Assembly (NCBI RefSeq): GCF_900249755.1
Contig: NZ_LT976854.1
Span: forward strand, 1,402,927-1,466,926
Reading direction: 5' to 3'
Length of the DNA stretch: 64,000 bases
From: Cupriavidus taiwanensis
GTDB taxonomy: Bacteria > Pseudomonadota > Gammaproteobacteria > Burkholderiales > Burkholderiaceae
Shown piece by piece: positions 9,796-18,140 of the stretch. The notes under the pieces are model-generated. The model did not search any database and was not told where the DNA came from. It worked only from the letters and a program-made list of their open reading frames with translations. A program made the translations under genes and the position numbers. The number at the start of each line of letters is the position of its first letter. Positions within the stretch are counted from its first letter, which is position 1.

Positions 9796-10698
9796 TCAGT
9801 CCTGGCGGCCCTGGCCGTCTTCGACCAGCAGGTCTACCAGCTTGCGCGCGAACAGCGGCAAGGCGTCGAGGTCGGCCACGCAGATCTGCAGCTGGCGCTC
9901 GGCCCATTCGTCGTCGAGCTGCACGATGCGCAGCGCCATCGCCCTGGCGTGGCGGCGCGCGGTGGTCTCGGGCAACACGCCCACGCCGACGTTGGCCTCG
10001 ATCATGCGGCAGGCGGTTTCGAAATTGCTGACCTGCACGCGCCAGCGCAGGTTGCGCTGCAGGTCGGCCGCGGCCCGCTTCAGGAAGTTGTGGATGGCGC
10101 TGTCTTCGGGCAGGCCGATGAAGTCGTAGTCGAGCGTATCGATGAAATCCACGCGGCCGCGCTCGGCCAGCGGATGGCTCAGCGCGGTGGCCAGCACCAG
10201 CCGGTCGCGCCGGTAAGGCATCACCTGCAGCCCTTCGGTGCGCACGTTGCCGGCGATGATGCCGATGTCGACGATGCCCTCCTGCACCGCGCGCACGATA
10301 TCCGGGCTGAGGCGTTCGTGCATGTCGATGGTCACGTCCGGATGGCTGACCAGGTAGCTGCGCAGCACCGCCGGCAGGAACTCGCTCATGGCGGTGGTGT
10401 TGGCGAACACGCGCACGTGGCCTTTGACGCCCGCCGCGTATTCCTGCAGGTCGCCGCTCAGCTGCTCCAGCTGGCGCAGCACGCGGCGCGCATGGGCCAG
10501 CAGGGTCTCGCCCGCCCCGGTCACCTTCACCCCCTGGCTGCTGCGGCTCAGCAGCTTGACGCCGACGTGTTCCTCCAGGTTCTTGATGCGCGTGCTGGCC
10601 GCGGCCAGCGACAGGTGCGAGCGCTGCGCACCGCCGGTCAGGCTCTGTGCCTCCGCGATATGCGTGAACAGTTTCAGGTCGACCAGATCAAAGCGCAT
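9796..10698 (-). CDS. LysR-family transcriptional regulator
   Basis: A 300-residue LysR protein. The winged helix-turn-helix (about residues 1-60) includes FTHIAEAQSLTGGAQRSHLSLAAASTRI cut here into its known helices, followed by a periplasmic-binding-like effector domain. It converges on the acyl-CoA ligase gene and is the nearest candidate regulator for the CoA cluster. LysR proteins more often sit divergent to their target, so this link is only an inference. Confidence 0.88.
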   Translation of the reverse strand: MRFDLVDLKLFTHIAEAQSLTGGAQRSHLSLAAASTRIKNLEEHVGVKLLSRSSQGVKVTGAGETLLAHARRVLRQLEQLSGDLQEYAAGVKGHVRVFANTTAMSEFLPAVLRSYLVSHPDVTIDMHERLSPDIVRAVQEGIVDIGIIAGNVRTEGLQVMPYRRDRLVLATALSHPLAERGRVDFIDTLDYDFIGLPEDSAIHNFLKRAAADLQRNLRWRVQVSNFETACRMIEANVGVGVLPETTARRHARAMALRIVQLDDEWAERQLQICVADLDALPLFARKLVDLLVEDGQGRQD

Positions 10699-10774
10699 GA
10701 CATCCTTCCCGGGCGTAACGCCGGATTATCTCGCAAACCGCGGCGCGGTACAGCCGCGGCCCGCATCGCGCGGC

Positions 10775-11440
10775 TTACGCCACCGAGCGCTGCCGCGGCA
10801 TGACGTGCGGGCCGGACAGCCGCCGCGCGGCTTCCAGCGTGACGCCGAAGCGATCATAGAAGGCGCAGTCCAGGTCAACGCTGGCCGGCCACCCTACCCG
10901 CCGCCTGGCTTCGGCAAGGCCCGCGTCGCCCGCCATCACGTCGAACAGCAGCCGCATCAGCCGCTGCGTGCGGCACAGGTCGGTCAGCGCGGTCCCCTGT
11001 GCGAACAGCGCGCGGCGCAGCTGCGCCGCGGACATGCCGAGCCGTTCCGCGATAAAGGCCGCATTCCACGCGTACTGCGGCTGCAGGAACACCCGCTTGG
11101 CAATGCGGTGATACAGGCATTCCGACGGCTGTGCCGGGGTCAGCCCCAGCAGTTCCAGCGAACACGCCGCGGGCTGGGCGCTGCTGCCGTCCAGGCGCAG
11201 CGCAAAGGCTTCGAACGGGGCGAGGATGGCGCGCTGGCCGGGCAGCAACACGCGCTCGTAGCCGCGCCGCCTGACCACCACCCGGCCGCGTCCGGCGCCG
11301 ACCGACAGCGGAAACGCCAGCAACAGCTGCTGCAGGCTGGCGTGCATGGAAGACTGCAGATGGACGTGCATGACGGGGCGCAGGGCGGACGGGAAGCAAA
11401 CCGCATGATCGCCGCAATCCGGCCGCTGCGCCTCTGCCAT
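10775..11440 (-). CDS. AraC-like helix-turn-helix protein
   Basis: About 221 residues. The C-terminal half has the layout of an AraC DNA-binding region: AAFIAERLGMSAAQLRRALF forms the first helix-turn-helix, and RRVGWPASVDLDCAFYDRFG sits where the second motif and the conserved F..F.R.FG block of the family lie. The N-terminal half (LLPGQRAILAPFEAFALRL) resembles a small cupin-like sensor. The ATG at 11440 is preferred because a GGAG lies upstream; an ATG at 11371 lacks a ribosome site. The reading frame stays open far upstream through the next gene, which is a high-GC artefact. Target unknown. Confidence 0.6.
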   Translation of the reverse strand: MAEAQRPDCGDHAVCFPSALRPVMHVHLQSSMHASLQQLLLAFPLSVGAGRGRVVVRRRGYERVLLPGQRAILAPFEAFALRLDGSSAQPAACSLELLGLTPAQPSECLYHRIAKRVFLQPQYAWNAAFIAERLGMSAAQLRRALFAQGTALTDLCRTQRLMRLLFDVMAGDAGLAEARRRVGWPASVDLDCAFYDRFGVTLEAARRLSGPHVMPRQRSVA

Positions 11441-11481
11441 TCCCGAACGCTCCGTTCGCCGCCGCTGCAGGCCGCGCCGTG

Positions 11482-12390
11482 TCAGGCGACCGGAAACGCC
11501 TTGACCAGGTGCCGCAGCAGCCCGTCCGCGACCGGCGACAAATGCCGGCCGGCGCGCGTCAGGATGTGGATGCGGCTGTTGTTCAGGATGGGATTGGCCA
11601 GCGGCAGCGATACCAGCTGCCGCATGTGCGGTTCCTTCAGCGGCACCGAGCGCGCGGTCAGGATATAGCCCAGCCCCATCGCGGCATACTCCCACAGCAC
11701 CTTGAAGGAATTGGTGACCAGCATCGGCTTGAGCGTGATGTGTTCGTCCAGCTCGGCCGCCTGCACATGCTTGCGCACGCCGAACGAACCGGTCAGGAAC
11801 GCGCCCTGGTGCTGCGCCAGGTCCGACAGTGTCAGCGCGCGGCGGCGCCGCGCCAGCGGATGGTCCTTGTGCACGTGCGCGCGGATCGGCGACAGCCGCG
11901 AATAGTGCGAATGCAGCCGCGCATCGTCGGGCGGCTGGAACACGAAGCCGATATGGGCCAGGTCCTCCAGCAGCAGGCGCACGGTCTCGTCGGTGCCCGC
12001 CACCTGGATGCTGCAGGTGACGTCGGGGTGCTGGCGCAGGAAGCCCTGCAGCACCGGTTCCAGCACCAGGTCGACAAAGCCTTCGCCGAAGGACAGTTCG
12101 ACATGGCCGCGCTGGGCGTTCTTCAGGTTGTTCACCTCGGCCAGGAAAGTGTCGTTCAGGTCCTGCTGGCGCCGGGCGAACAGCGCCAGCAGCCGCCCCG
12201 CATCGGTGGCGACCACGCCGCGCCCGCGCCGCTCCAGCAGGGTCAGGCCGGTGTCCTGCTCCAGCTTGGCCACGGCACGGCTGACTACCGACGGGTCCAG
12301 TTCCAGCACGTCGGCGGCGCCGCGCACCGAACCGGTTTCGATGATCTGCAGCAGGCACAGCGCCCGCTTGCGGTCCAGCACGTCTTCCAT
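11482..12390 (-). CDS. LysR-family transcriptional regulator
   Basis: A 302-residue LysR regulator with an N-terminal winged helix (LLQIIETGSVRGAADVLELD, then SVVSRAVAKLEQDTG) and a co-inducer domain. It is divergent from the M20 amidohydrolase gene and a Bug receptor. The 128-base gap between them holds three copies of a 7-base half-site, two of them inverted, so control of the amidohydrolase/receptor pair and of itself is likely. Confidence 0.9.
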   Translation of the reverse strand: MEDVLDRKRALCLLQIIETGSVRGAADVLELDPSVVSRAVAKLEQDTGLTLLERRGRGVVATDAGRLLALFARRQQDLNDTFLAEVNNLKNAQRGHVELSFGEGFVDLVLEPVLQGFLRQHPDVTCSIQVAGTDETVRLLLEDLAHIGFVFQPPDDARLHSHYSRLSPIRAHVHKDHPLARRRRALTLSDLAQHQGAFLTGSFGVRKHVQAAELDEHITLKPMLVTNSFKVLWEYAAMGLGYILTARSVPLKEPHMRQLVSLPLANPILNNSRIHILTRAGRHLSPVADGLLRHLVKAFPVA

Positions 12391-12416
12391 CTTCCGGCCT
12401 CCTGCGCGATTTTCTT

Positions 12417-12454
12417 ATCGTTGCATTTTATACAACGATTTGTCGCTATCGTTG
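12417..12454. promoter_or_regulatory. Candidate LysR operator between divergent genes
   Basis: ATCGTTG (12417-12423) and its inverse CAACGAT (12433-12439) form a perfect 7+9+7 palindrome; a third ATCGTTG follows at 12448-12454. The site lies between the divergent LysR and amidohydrolase genes, where LysR proteins bind. Binding itself is inferred. Confidence 0.55.
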
Positions 12455-12518
12455 TCATGGTTCCGGCGCACGCCTGCAGCGAGAATGCGTTGAACCACCA
12501 CCACCTTCCCCCGCCGCC

Positions 12519-13700
12519 ATGACCCAAATCCTGCCCGCCGACCTGCAGCCCTCCATCCACACCCTTGCGCCGGAGTTCGTCGCGATCCGCCGCAGGATCC
12601 ACGCGCACCCGGAGCTGGCCTTCGAAGAGCGCCAGACCAGCAACCTCGTCGCCGAGCAACTGGCGGCATGGGGCTACGCCGTGCATCGCGGCCTGGGCAC
12701 CACGGGCGTGGTCGGCACGCTGCGCAAGGGCGACGGCGGCAAGGCGCTGGGCATCCGCGCCGACATGGATGCGCTGCCGATCCAGGAGCAGACCGGCCTG
12801 GACTATGCCAGCACCATCGCGGGCAAGATGCATGCATGCGGCCATGACGGGCACACCGCGATCCTGCTGTGTGCCGCACGCTACCTGGCCGAGTCGGTCG
12901 ACTTCAACGGCACGCTGAACCTGATCTTCCAGCCCGCCGAAGAGAACGAAGGCGGCGCGCTGCGCATGCTGGAAGACGGGCTGTTCGAGCGCTTCCCGTG
13001 CGACGAGGTCTATGCGCTGCACAACTCGCCGGGGCTGCCGGTGGGACAGATCGGCGTGATCGCCGGCCCCGCCATGGCCTCGTTCGACCGCGCCACGGTC
13101 ACGCTGCGCGGGCGCAGCGCGCACGGCGCCATGCCGCACCACGGCATCGACGTGATGCAGGGTGCGGCCAGCATGGTGCTGGGGCTGCAATCGATCGTCA
13201 GCCGAGAGATCGACGCGCTCAAGTCGGCGGTCATCACGGTGGGCGCCCTGCAGGCGGGCACCACCTACAACGTGGTCCCCGACACCGCCACCATCAAGAT
13301 CGGCGTGCGCACGCTGGACCCGCGCGTGCGCACGCTGGTCGAAGAGCGCATCCAGGCCTTTGTCACGGCCCAGGCCCAGAGCTTCCGGCTGCAGGCCGAG
13401 GTGGTCTACGAGCGCAAGTACCCGGTGCTGGTCAACCACGCCGCGCAGACCGAATTCGCACGCCAGGCCGCGATCCGGCTGGTGGGCGCGGACAACGTGG
13501 TCGAGCGCCCGCCGGTGATGGGCAGCGAGGACTTCGCCTACATGCTCGAGCACCGGCCCGGCGCCTATATCCGTCTGGGCAACGGCCTGGGCGAAGACGG
13601 CGGCTGCATGGTGCACAACCCGCTGTACGACTTCAACGACAAGGCCCTGCCGGTCGGCGCCGCGTTCTGGGCGCACCTGGCGCAAAGCTATCTGGTCTGA
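12519..13700 (+). CDS. M20 family amidohydrolase (hippurate-hydrolase type)
   Basis: A 393-residue M20D peptidase-like hydrolase that cleaves an N-acyl or amide bond using two metal ions. Metal and active-site blocks are HACGHDGHTA, PAEENEGGAL and, late in the protein, MGSEDFAYML. A dimerisation domain with RSAHGAMPHHGID lies between. The length matches hippurate and N-acyl-amino-acid hydrolases; the substrate is not determined. No clear ribosome site precedes the ATG. It is followed 23 bases later by a Bug receptor gene, probably in one operon that imports and hydrolyses the same or a related acid. Confidence 0.9.
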   Translation: MTQILPADLQPSIHTLAPEFVAIRRRIHAHPELAFEERQTSNLVAEQLAAWGYAVHRGLGTTGVVGTLRKGDGGKALGIRADMDALPIQEQTGLDYASTIAGKMHACGHDGHTAILLCAARYLAESVDFNGTLNLIFQPAEENEGGALRMLEDGLFERFPCDEVYALHNSPGLPVGQIGVIAGPAMASFDRATVTLRGRSAHGAMPHHGIDVMQGAASMVLGLQSIVSREIDALKSAVITVGALQAGTTYNVVPDTATIKIGVRTLDPRVRTLVEERIQAFVTAQAQSFRLQAEVVYERKYPVLVNHAAQTEFARQAAIRLVGADNVVERPPVMGSEDFAYMLEHRPGAYIRLGNGLGEDGGCMVHNPLYDFNDKALPVGAAFWAHLAQSYLV

Positions 13701-13723
13701 GAGAAAACCGAGGAGACAACCCC

Positions 13724-14734
13724 ATGGCTACACTGAACCGCCGCCGCTTCCTGCAACACGCCGGCCTTGCCGCCGGCGCATCCGTACTGTCCGGGCTGCC
13801 GGCGTTTGCGGCCGACGCCTTCCCCGCCAAGGCCCTGTCGCTGGTGGTGCCCTACCCCGCCGGCGGCGCCAGCGATGCGTCGGCGCGCATCTTCGGCGAA
13901 TCGATCAGCAAAAGCGTGCGCCAGCAAGTGGTGGTGGAGAACTACGGCGGCGGCACCGGGCTGATCGGCGCCAACAAGGTGCTGGCGGCGCCGGCCGACG
14001 GCTACACCTTCTTCCATGGCTCCATCAACGAGGTCTTCCTCGCGCCGCTGCTGAACCCCGCGGCACGCTACAAGCCGCAGGACTTCCTGCTGGCCGCGCC
14101 GATCAGCGACGCCAACATCGTGCTGATGGTGCGCAACGGCATTGCCGCGGACAGCCTGGACAAGTTCATCGAGTTCGCCCGGCAAAGCAAGGGCAAGGCG
14201 CTGACCTACGCCACCGTCGGCATTGATTCGATCTATCACCTGATGGGCGACGCGCTGGGCGCGCGACTGGGCGTGTCGTTCCTGCACGTGCCCTACAAGG
14301 GCGGCGCCCCGGCGCTGCAGGGGCTTGCCGGCGGCGAGGTCGACTTTGCCATCCTGCCCTACCAGTCCAGCTTCGACAGCATGCAGCAGCAGGGCCGGCT
14401 GAAGATCCTGACCAGCTTCTCGCGGGCGCTGCCGCCCGCGCTCAAGTCGGTCCCGCTGATTTCGCAGAGCCGGCTGGTGCCGGACTTCGAATACACCATC
14501 GGCGGCGGCTATTTCGTCAGGCAAGGCACGCCGGCAGAGCGCGTGGCGGTGCTGCGCAAGGCCATCGGCGAAGCGCTGGCCAAGCCGGACATCCGCGCCA
14601 AGCTGGAGGCCGAGGGCCGCACCGTGCTGCAACCGATCGACAGCCAGGAACAGGCGAACCGGATGTTCGACCAGTACCTGGCGCGCGTCGACAAGCTGAT
14701 CCGGAGCGTCGGCCGCAAGACCAACGCGGGCTGA
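13724..14734 (+). CDS. Bug-type periplasmic solute receptor (tripartite tricarboxylate family)
   Basis: A 336-residue secreted binding protein. The N-terminus NRRRFLQHAGLAAGASVLSG is a twin-arginine-like signal ending near AFAAD. The mature part starts with FPAKALSLVVPYPAGGASD, the typical Bug ligand-loop region, and continues with GTGLIGANKV and VPYKGGAPALQGLAGGEVD. Bug receptors bind carboxylates and similar small acids; only some work with a TctAB-like permease, and none is encoded here. A strong AGGAGA site precedes the ATG. Its place behind the amidohydrolase suggests an acylated amino acid or aromatic amide as ligand. Confidence 0.9.
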   Translation: MATLNRRRFLQHAGLAAGASVLSGLPAFAADAFPAKALSLVVPYPAGGASDASARIFGESISKSVRQQVVVENYGGGTGLIGANKVLAAPADGYTFFHGSINEVFLAPLLNPAARYKPQDFLLAAPISDANIVLMVRNGIAADSLDKFIEFARQSKGKALTYATVGIDSIYHLMGDALGARLGVSFLHVPYKGGAPALQGLAGGEVDFAILPYQSSFDSMQQQGRLKILTSFSRALPPALKSVPLISQSRLVPDFEYTIGGGYFVRQGTPAERVAVLRKAIGEALAKPDIRAKLEAEGRTVLQPIDSQEQANRMFDQYLARVDKLIRSVGRKTNAG

Positions 14735-14758
14735 GGCGGGACGACGCGCGGCGGCCGC

Positions 14759-16258
14759 TCACGGCGTGCCGCCCGAGGCATCGATCCGGTAGACCCGCCC
14801 GCTGTTCGCGGACGTGCCCGGATCGGCCAGCACATACAGCGCCTGCGCGCCATCCACGCCGAACGAGAACACGCTGCCCGGGACCGTGACGTTCCAGTCG
14901 ACCGGCTCCGTGGCAGCGCCATCGCGATACACAATGCTCTGCAGCGCACCCGTGCAAAGATCGGAATAGAAGTAGCGCCCGTGCAGCGCCGGGCTGGCAC
15001 TGCCGCGATACACGTAGCCGCCGACGATGGCGCAGCCGCCTGCCTCGTGGCCGTACTCGAACACGGGCAGGGTCTGCCCGCTCTTGTCGCAGTTGGCTGC
15101 GCCCACGCACGCGGACCCTTCGGTCAGGTTCCAGCCGTAGTTCAGGCCCGCGCTGGCGGAAGGCGCGATATTGACCTCCTCGCGCTGCTCCTGGCCGACA
15201 TCGGCGATATACAGCGACCCCGCATCGAACGAGAACCGCCACGGGTTGCGCAGCCCCAGCGCCCAGATCTCGCCGCGGCTGCCGGCCTGGCCAACGAACG
15301 GGTTGCCGGCCGGCACGCCGTAGCCCGACGCCCCGCTGACATCGATGCGCAGCATCTTGCCGAGCAGCGTTGCCGCATTCTGCGCGTTGCCCGCCGGATC
15401 GCCGCCACCGCCGCCGTCGCCCGTGCCGACATAGAGCATGCGGTCGGGGCCGAACGCGAGCTGGCCGCCGTTATGGTTGGAGAAGGTGGGGTGCGGGATC
15501 GACAGCAGCACCGTGCCCGCGGCGTCGGCAAGATCCGGATTGGTGGCCGAGACGTGGTAGCGCGCGATGGTGATGGCGCCGCTGGTATCGGTGTAATAGA
15601 CGTAGAAGCGGCCGTTGGCGGCATAGTCGGGATCGAACGCCATCGACAGCAGTCCGCGCTCGCCGTCGGTGGTGGTCAGCGCGGCAATGTCGAGGAACGG
15701 CGTGGCCAGCAGCGCGCCGTCGCGCACGATGCGGATACGGCCGGCGCGCTCCACCACGAACAGGCGCGCATCGCCGGCGGGTGCGGTCAGGAAGATCGGC
15801 GCAGAGAATTCGCCAGGCACCTGCGTCAGCGACAACCGCATCGATTCCGGCGCGCCGTAGGCGACGCCGGCGGTAGCGCCCGCGCCCGCGGGCACCGCGA
15901 CCACCTGCGTCGGCAGCTGCGGCTTGCGCAGCGCAGTGCCGGTGAGCACATCGGCGGCCGTGATGGTATAGCTGCCGGCTGGCAGGTTGGACAGCGTGGT
16001 CGACTGGGCCACGGCCTGGCGGAACTGGCCCGGCCCCGACACCGTGATCGCCGCCGGCGTCCCGGCCGGCAGGCCGGAGACCGACAGCGTCAGCGAGCCA
16101 TTGCCGCTGCCGCCGCCCCCTCCGCCACCGCCTCCGCCTGCGCCGCCCGCGCTGTCGCCGTCGCCGCCTCCGCCGCCTCCGCCGCCTCCGCACGCCGCAA
16201 GGCCCACGCAGCAGGCGATGGTGAATCGGCAAAGCGCGTTGCGAAGTGCGTCGAGCAT
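14759..16258 (-). CDS. PQQ-type sugar dehydrogenase lipoprotein (glucose/sorbosone dehydrogenase fold)
   Basis: A 499-residue predicted lipoprotein. The signal ends at LAAC (Cys23), followed by an almost pure glycine tract of about 30 residues, then a beta-rich N-terminal domain. From roughly residue 140 comes a six-bladed propeller of the soluble glucose/sorbosone dehydrogenase family: FLTAPAGDARLFVVERAGRI, GERGLLSMAFDPDY, HNGGQLAFGPD, GLRNPWRFSFD, DVGQEQREEVN, GLNYGWN. These blocks hold the family's PQQ and calcium region. An AGGAG site sets the start at 16258; the frame is open 62 codons further. Likely outer-membrane or periplasmic; sugar substrate unknown. Confidence 0.87.
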   Translation of the reverse strand: MLDALRNALCRFTIACCVGLAACGGGGGGGGGDGDSAGGAGGGGGGGGGGSGNGSLTLSVSGLPAGTPAAITVSGPGQFRQAVAQSTTLSNLPAGSYTITAADVLTGTALRKPQLPTQVVAVPAGAGATAGVAYGAPESMRLSLTQVPGEFSAPIFLTAPAGDARLFVVERAGRIRIVRDGALLATPFLDIAALTTTDGERGLLSMAFDPDYAANGRFYVYYTDTSGAITIARYHVSATNPDLADAAGTVLLSIPHPTFSNHNGGQLAFGPDRMLYVGTGDGGGGGDPAGNAQNAATLLGKMLRIDVSGASGYGVPAGNPFVGQAGSRGEIWALGLRNPWRFSFDAGSLYIADVGQEQREEVNIAPSASAGLNYGWNLTEGSACVGAANCDKSGQTLPVFEYGHEAGGCAIVGGYVYRGSASPALHGRYFYSDLCTGALQSIVYRDGAATEPVDWNVTVPGSVFSFGVDGAQALYVLADPGTSANSGRVYRIDASGGTP

Positions 16259-16442
16259 GGCGGGCTCCTGTGACGGCCGGGGCACCGCCGGGCATGCGGG
16301 AACCGGTCCACGGCTCCGCACGACTTTGCGCCGGCCGGTCCGGCGGCAGGGGCGCCTCGCCCCTGTAAAATACGCCATGCGCGCGGCATCGGCCAACTTA
16401 CTGCGAAGCCGCACGAAAGCGCGCTTTCCGGACATCTGATCC

Positions 16443-17090
16443 ATGCCAGCCAGGCAGCCCCGCCCCGACCAAAACCGCCGTCACCAGTCCACCGCCCTCG
16501 ACGCCCTGCTGGCCGAGGTCCGCGCCTGCCGCGCCTGCGCGCAGCACTTGCCGCTCGGGCCGCGACCGGTGGTGCGCGCGGGCGCGGGCGCGCGCATCCT
16601 GATCGTCGGCCAGGCGCCGGGAACGCGCGTGCACCAGACCGGCATTCCCTGGAACGATGCCAGCGGCGAGCGGCTGCGGCAGTGGCTTGGCGTCGACGAC
16701 GCCACCTTCTGCGACGCCTCGCAATTCGCCATCATCCCGATGGGCTTCTGCTACCCCGGCCGCGGCAACGGCGGCGACAACCCGCCGCGCCCCGAATGCG
16801 CGCCGTTGTGGATGGAGCGCCTGCTGGCGCAGCTGCCGTCGATCGCGCTGACCCTGCTGGTCGGCCAGTACGCGCAGCGCCATTTCCTCGGGCCGCGCCG
16901 CAAGCCCACGCTGACCGAAACCGTCAGGGCATGGCAGGACTATGCCCCCGCGTTCGTGCCGCTGCCGCATCCGTCACCGCGCAACCAGCCTTGGTTCAAG
17001 CGGCATCCGTGGTTTGAAGGCGAGGTGCTGCCGATGCTGCGGGAACGGGTCGGGCTGGCGTTGCGGCACGGTCCCGTGCGCACGGGCTAG
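16443..17090 (+). CDS. Uracil-DNA glycosylase superfamily protein
   Basis: A 215-residue member of the uracil-DNA glycosylase fold. Motif A is GQAPG (after ARILIV) and the late motif is HPSPRN. An N-terminal CRAC pair is present, but a complete set of four iron-sulfur cysteines as in family 4/5 enzymes is not obvious. The protein may act in base excision repair, but proteins of this subgroup are mostly uncharacterised. It is divergent from the dehydrogenase lipoprotein gene, so no functional link with its neighbours is implied. Confidence 0.75.
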   Translation: MPARQPRPDQNRRHQSTALDALLAEVRACRACAQHLPLGPRPVVRAGAGARILIVGQAPGTRVHQTGIPWNDASGERLRQWLGVDDATFCDASQFAIIPMGFCYPGRGNGGDNPPRPECAPLWMERLLAQLPSIALTLLVGQYAQRHFLGPRRKPTLTETVRAWQDYAPAFVPLPHPSPRNQPWFKRHPWFEGEVLPMLRERVGLALRHGPVRTG

Positions 17091-17114
17091 GCAGCAAGCG
17101 ATACCCGACTGGCC

Positions 17115-18107
17115 TCATTCGCTGGCCGTGAAGCCCGAGGCCGCCACCACCGGCGCCCACTGCGCGCGCTGCGCCTGGATCAGCTTGCGCAGCGCATCCC
17201 CCGGCTTGCCGTTCATCTCCATGCCCAGCGCCGACATCTTGTCGCGCACCGCGGGATCCTTGACGGCGTCGAGCAGCGCCTTCTCGATCCTCGCCACCGC
17301 AGCCGGCGGCGTCCCCGCCGGCACGAAGGCCGAGTACCAGCCGGACGCCGCCTCGAAACCCGGCGCCCCCGCCTCCGCCAGCGTCGGCACATCAGGCAGC
17401 AGCGCCGAGCGGCGCGTCCCGGTGACGCCGAGGAAACGGATCTTGCCCGCCCGGTACAGCTCCATCTGCCCGCCCACCGCGTCGATACCCAGCGGCAGCG
17501 TGCCGCCGATCTCATCGGTCAGCATCATGACGGCGCCGCGATAGGCCGTGGGCAGCAACGGCACGCCGATCGACTTGCTGAGCGACAGCACCCCGAAGTG
17601 GATAGACCCGCCGAGCGTGACCAGCCCGACCCCGCCCTGGTCCGGGTTGCGCTTCACCCATGCCAGGTATTCCGGCATGGTCCGATAGGGCTGGCTGACG
17701 CTGGCGGACGCCACCAGCGGCACGTCGGCCAGGTAGGCGACGGGGATCAGGTCCTTGTCGGGGTCATAGGCCAGGCGCTTGTAGGTCAGCGGCAAGATGG
17801 TGAACGGCGGCGCGGGCGAGATCAGCAGCGTCCTGCCGTCCGGCGGCGCGCGCCTGACGTTTTCCAGCGCCAGCCGCGCCGATGCGCCGGGGCGGTTCTC
17901 GACCAGGACCGGCGTGTCGAGCGAAACACGCAGCTTTTCAGCGAGCGTGCGCGCGAAGATGTCGAGCGCGCCGCCGGCCGCGAAGCCGACGACGATGCGC
18001 ACGGGCGCGTCGGCACTGGCGGCGGTCGCCACGGCAGGCAATGCACTGGCGCCCAGGGCCAATGCCAGCACGGCGGCGAGCCGTTGCAAGGGGTTCGGAA
18101 GTCGCAT
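17115..18107 (-). CDS. Bug-type periplasmic solute receptor
   Basis: A 330-residue secreted receptor with a classic signal peptide (LAAVLALALGASALPAVATA) and Bug blocks IVVGFAAGGALDIFARTLAE and LVENRPGASARLALENV. The ATG at 18107 has a GGAG site nine bases upstream; an apparent GTG at 18116 overlaps that site and is rejected. It follows the M81 peptidase gene on the same strand with about 30 bases between them. No cognate permease is near. Ligand unknown. Confidence 0.88.
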   Translation of the reverse strand: MRLPNPLQRLAAVLALALGASALPAVATAASADAPVRIVVGFAAGGALDIFARTLAEKLRVSLDTPVLVENRPGASARLALENVRRAPPDGRTLLISPAPPFTILPLTYKRLAYDPDKDLIPVAYLADVPLVASASVSQPYRTMPEYLAWVKRNPDQGGVGLVTLGGSIHFGVLSLSKSIGVPLLPTAYRGAVMMLTDEIGGTLPLGIDAVGGQMELYRAGKIRFLGVTGTRRSALLPDVPTLAEAGAPGFEAASGWYSAFVPAGTPPAAVARIEKALLDAVKDPAVRDKMSALGMEMNGKPGDALRKLIQAQRAQWAPVVAASGFTASE

Positions 18108-18140
18108 GTGGGTCACTCCGGTTGATGGCGGCGGATGCGC

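Noticed and set aside
10775..12358. A 527-codon minus-strand frame that runs from the AraC-like gene through the LysR gene
   Set aside because: The first 300 codons are a shifted reading of the LysR gene; a fusion protein is not supported. Only the C-terminal AraC-like part was kept.
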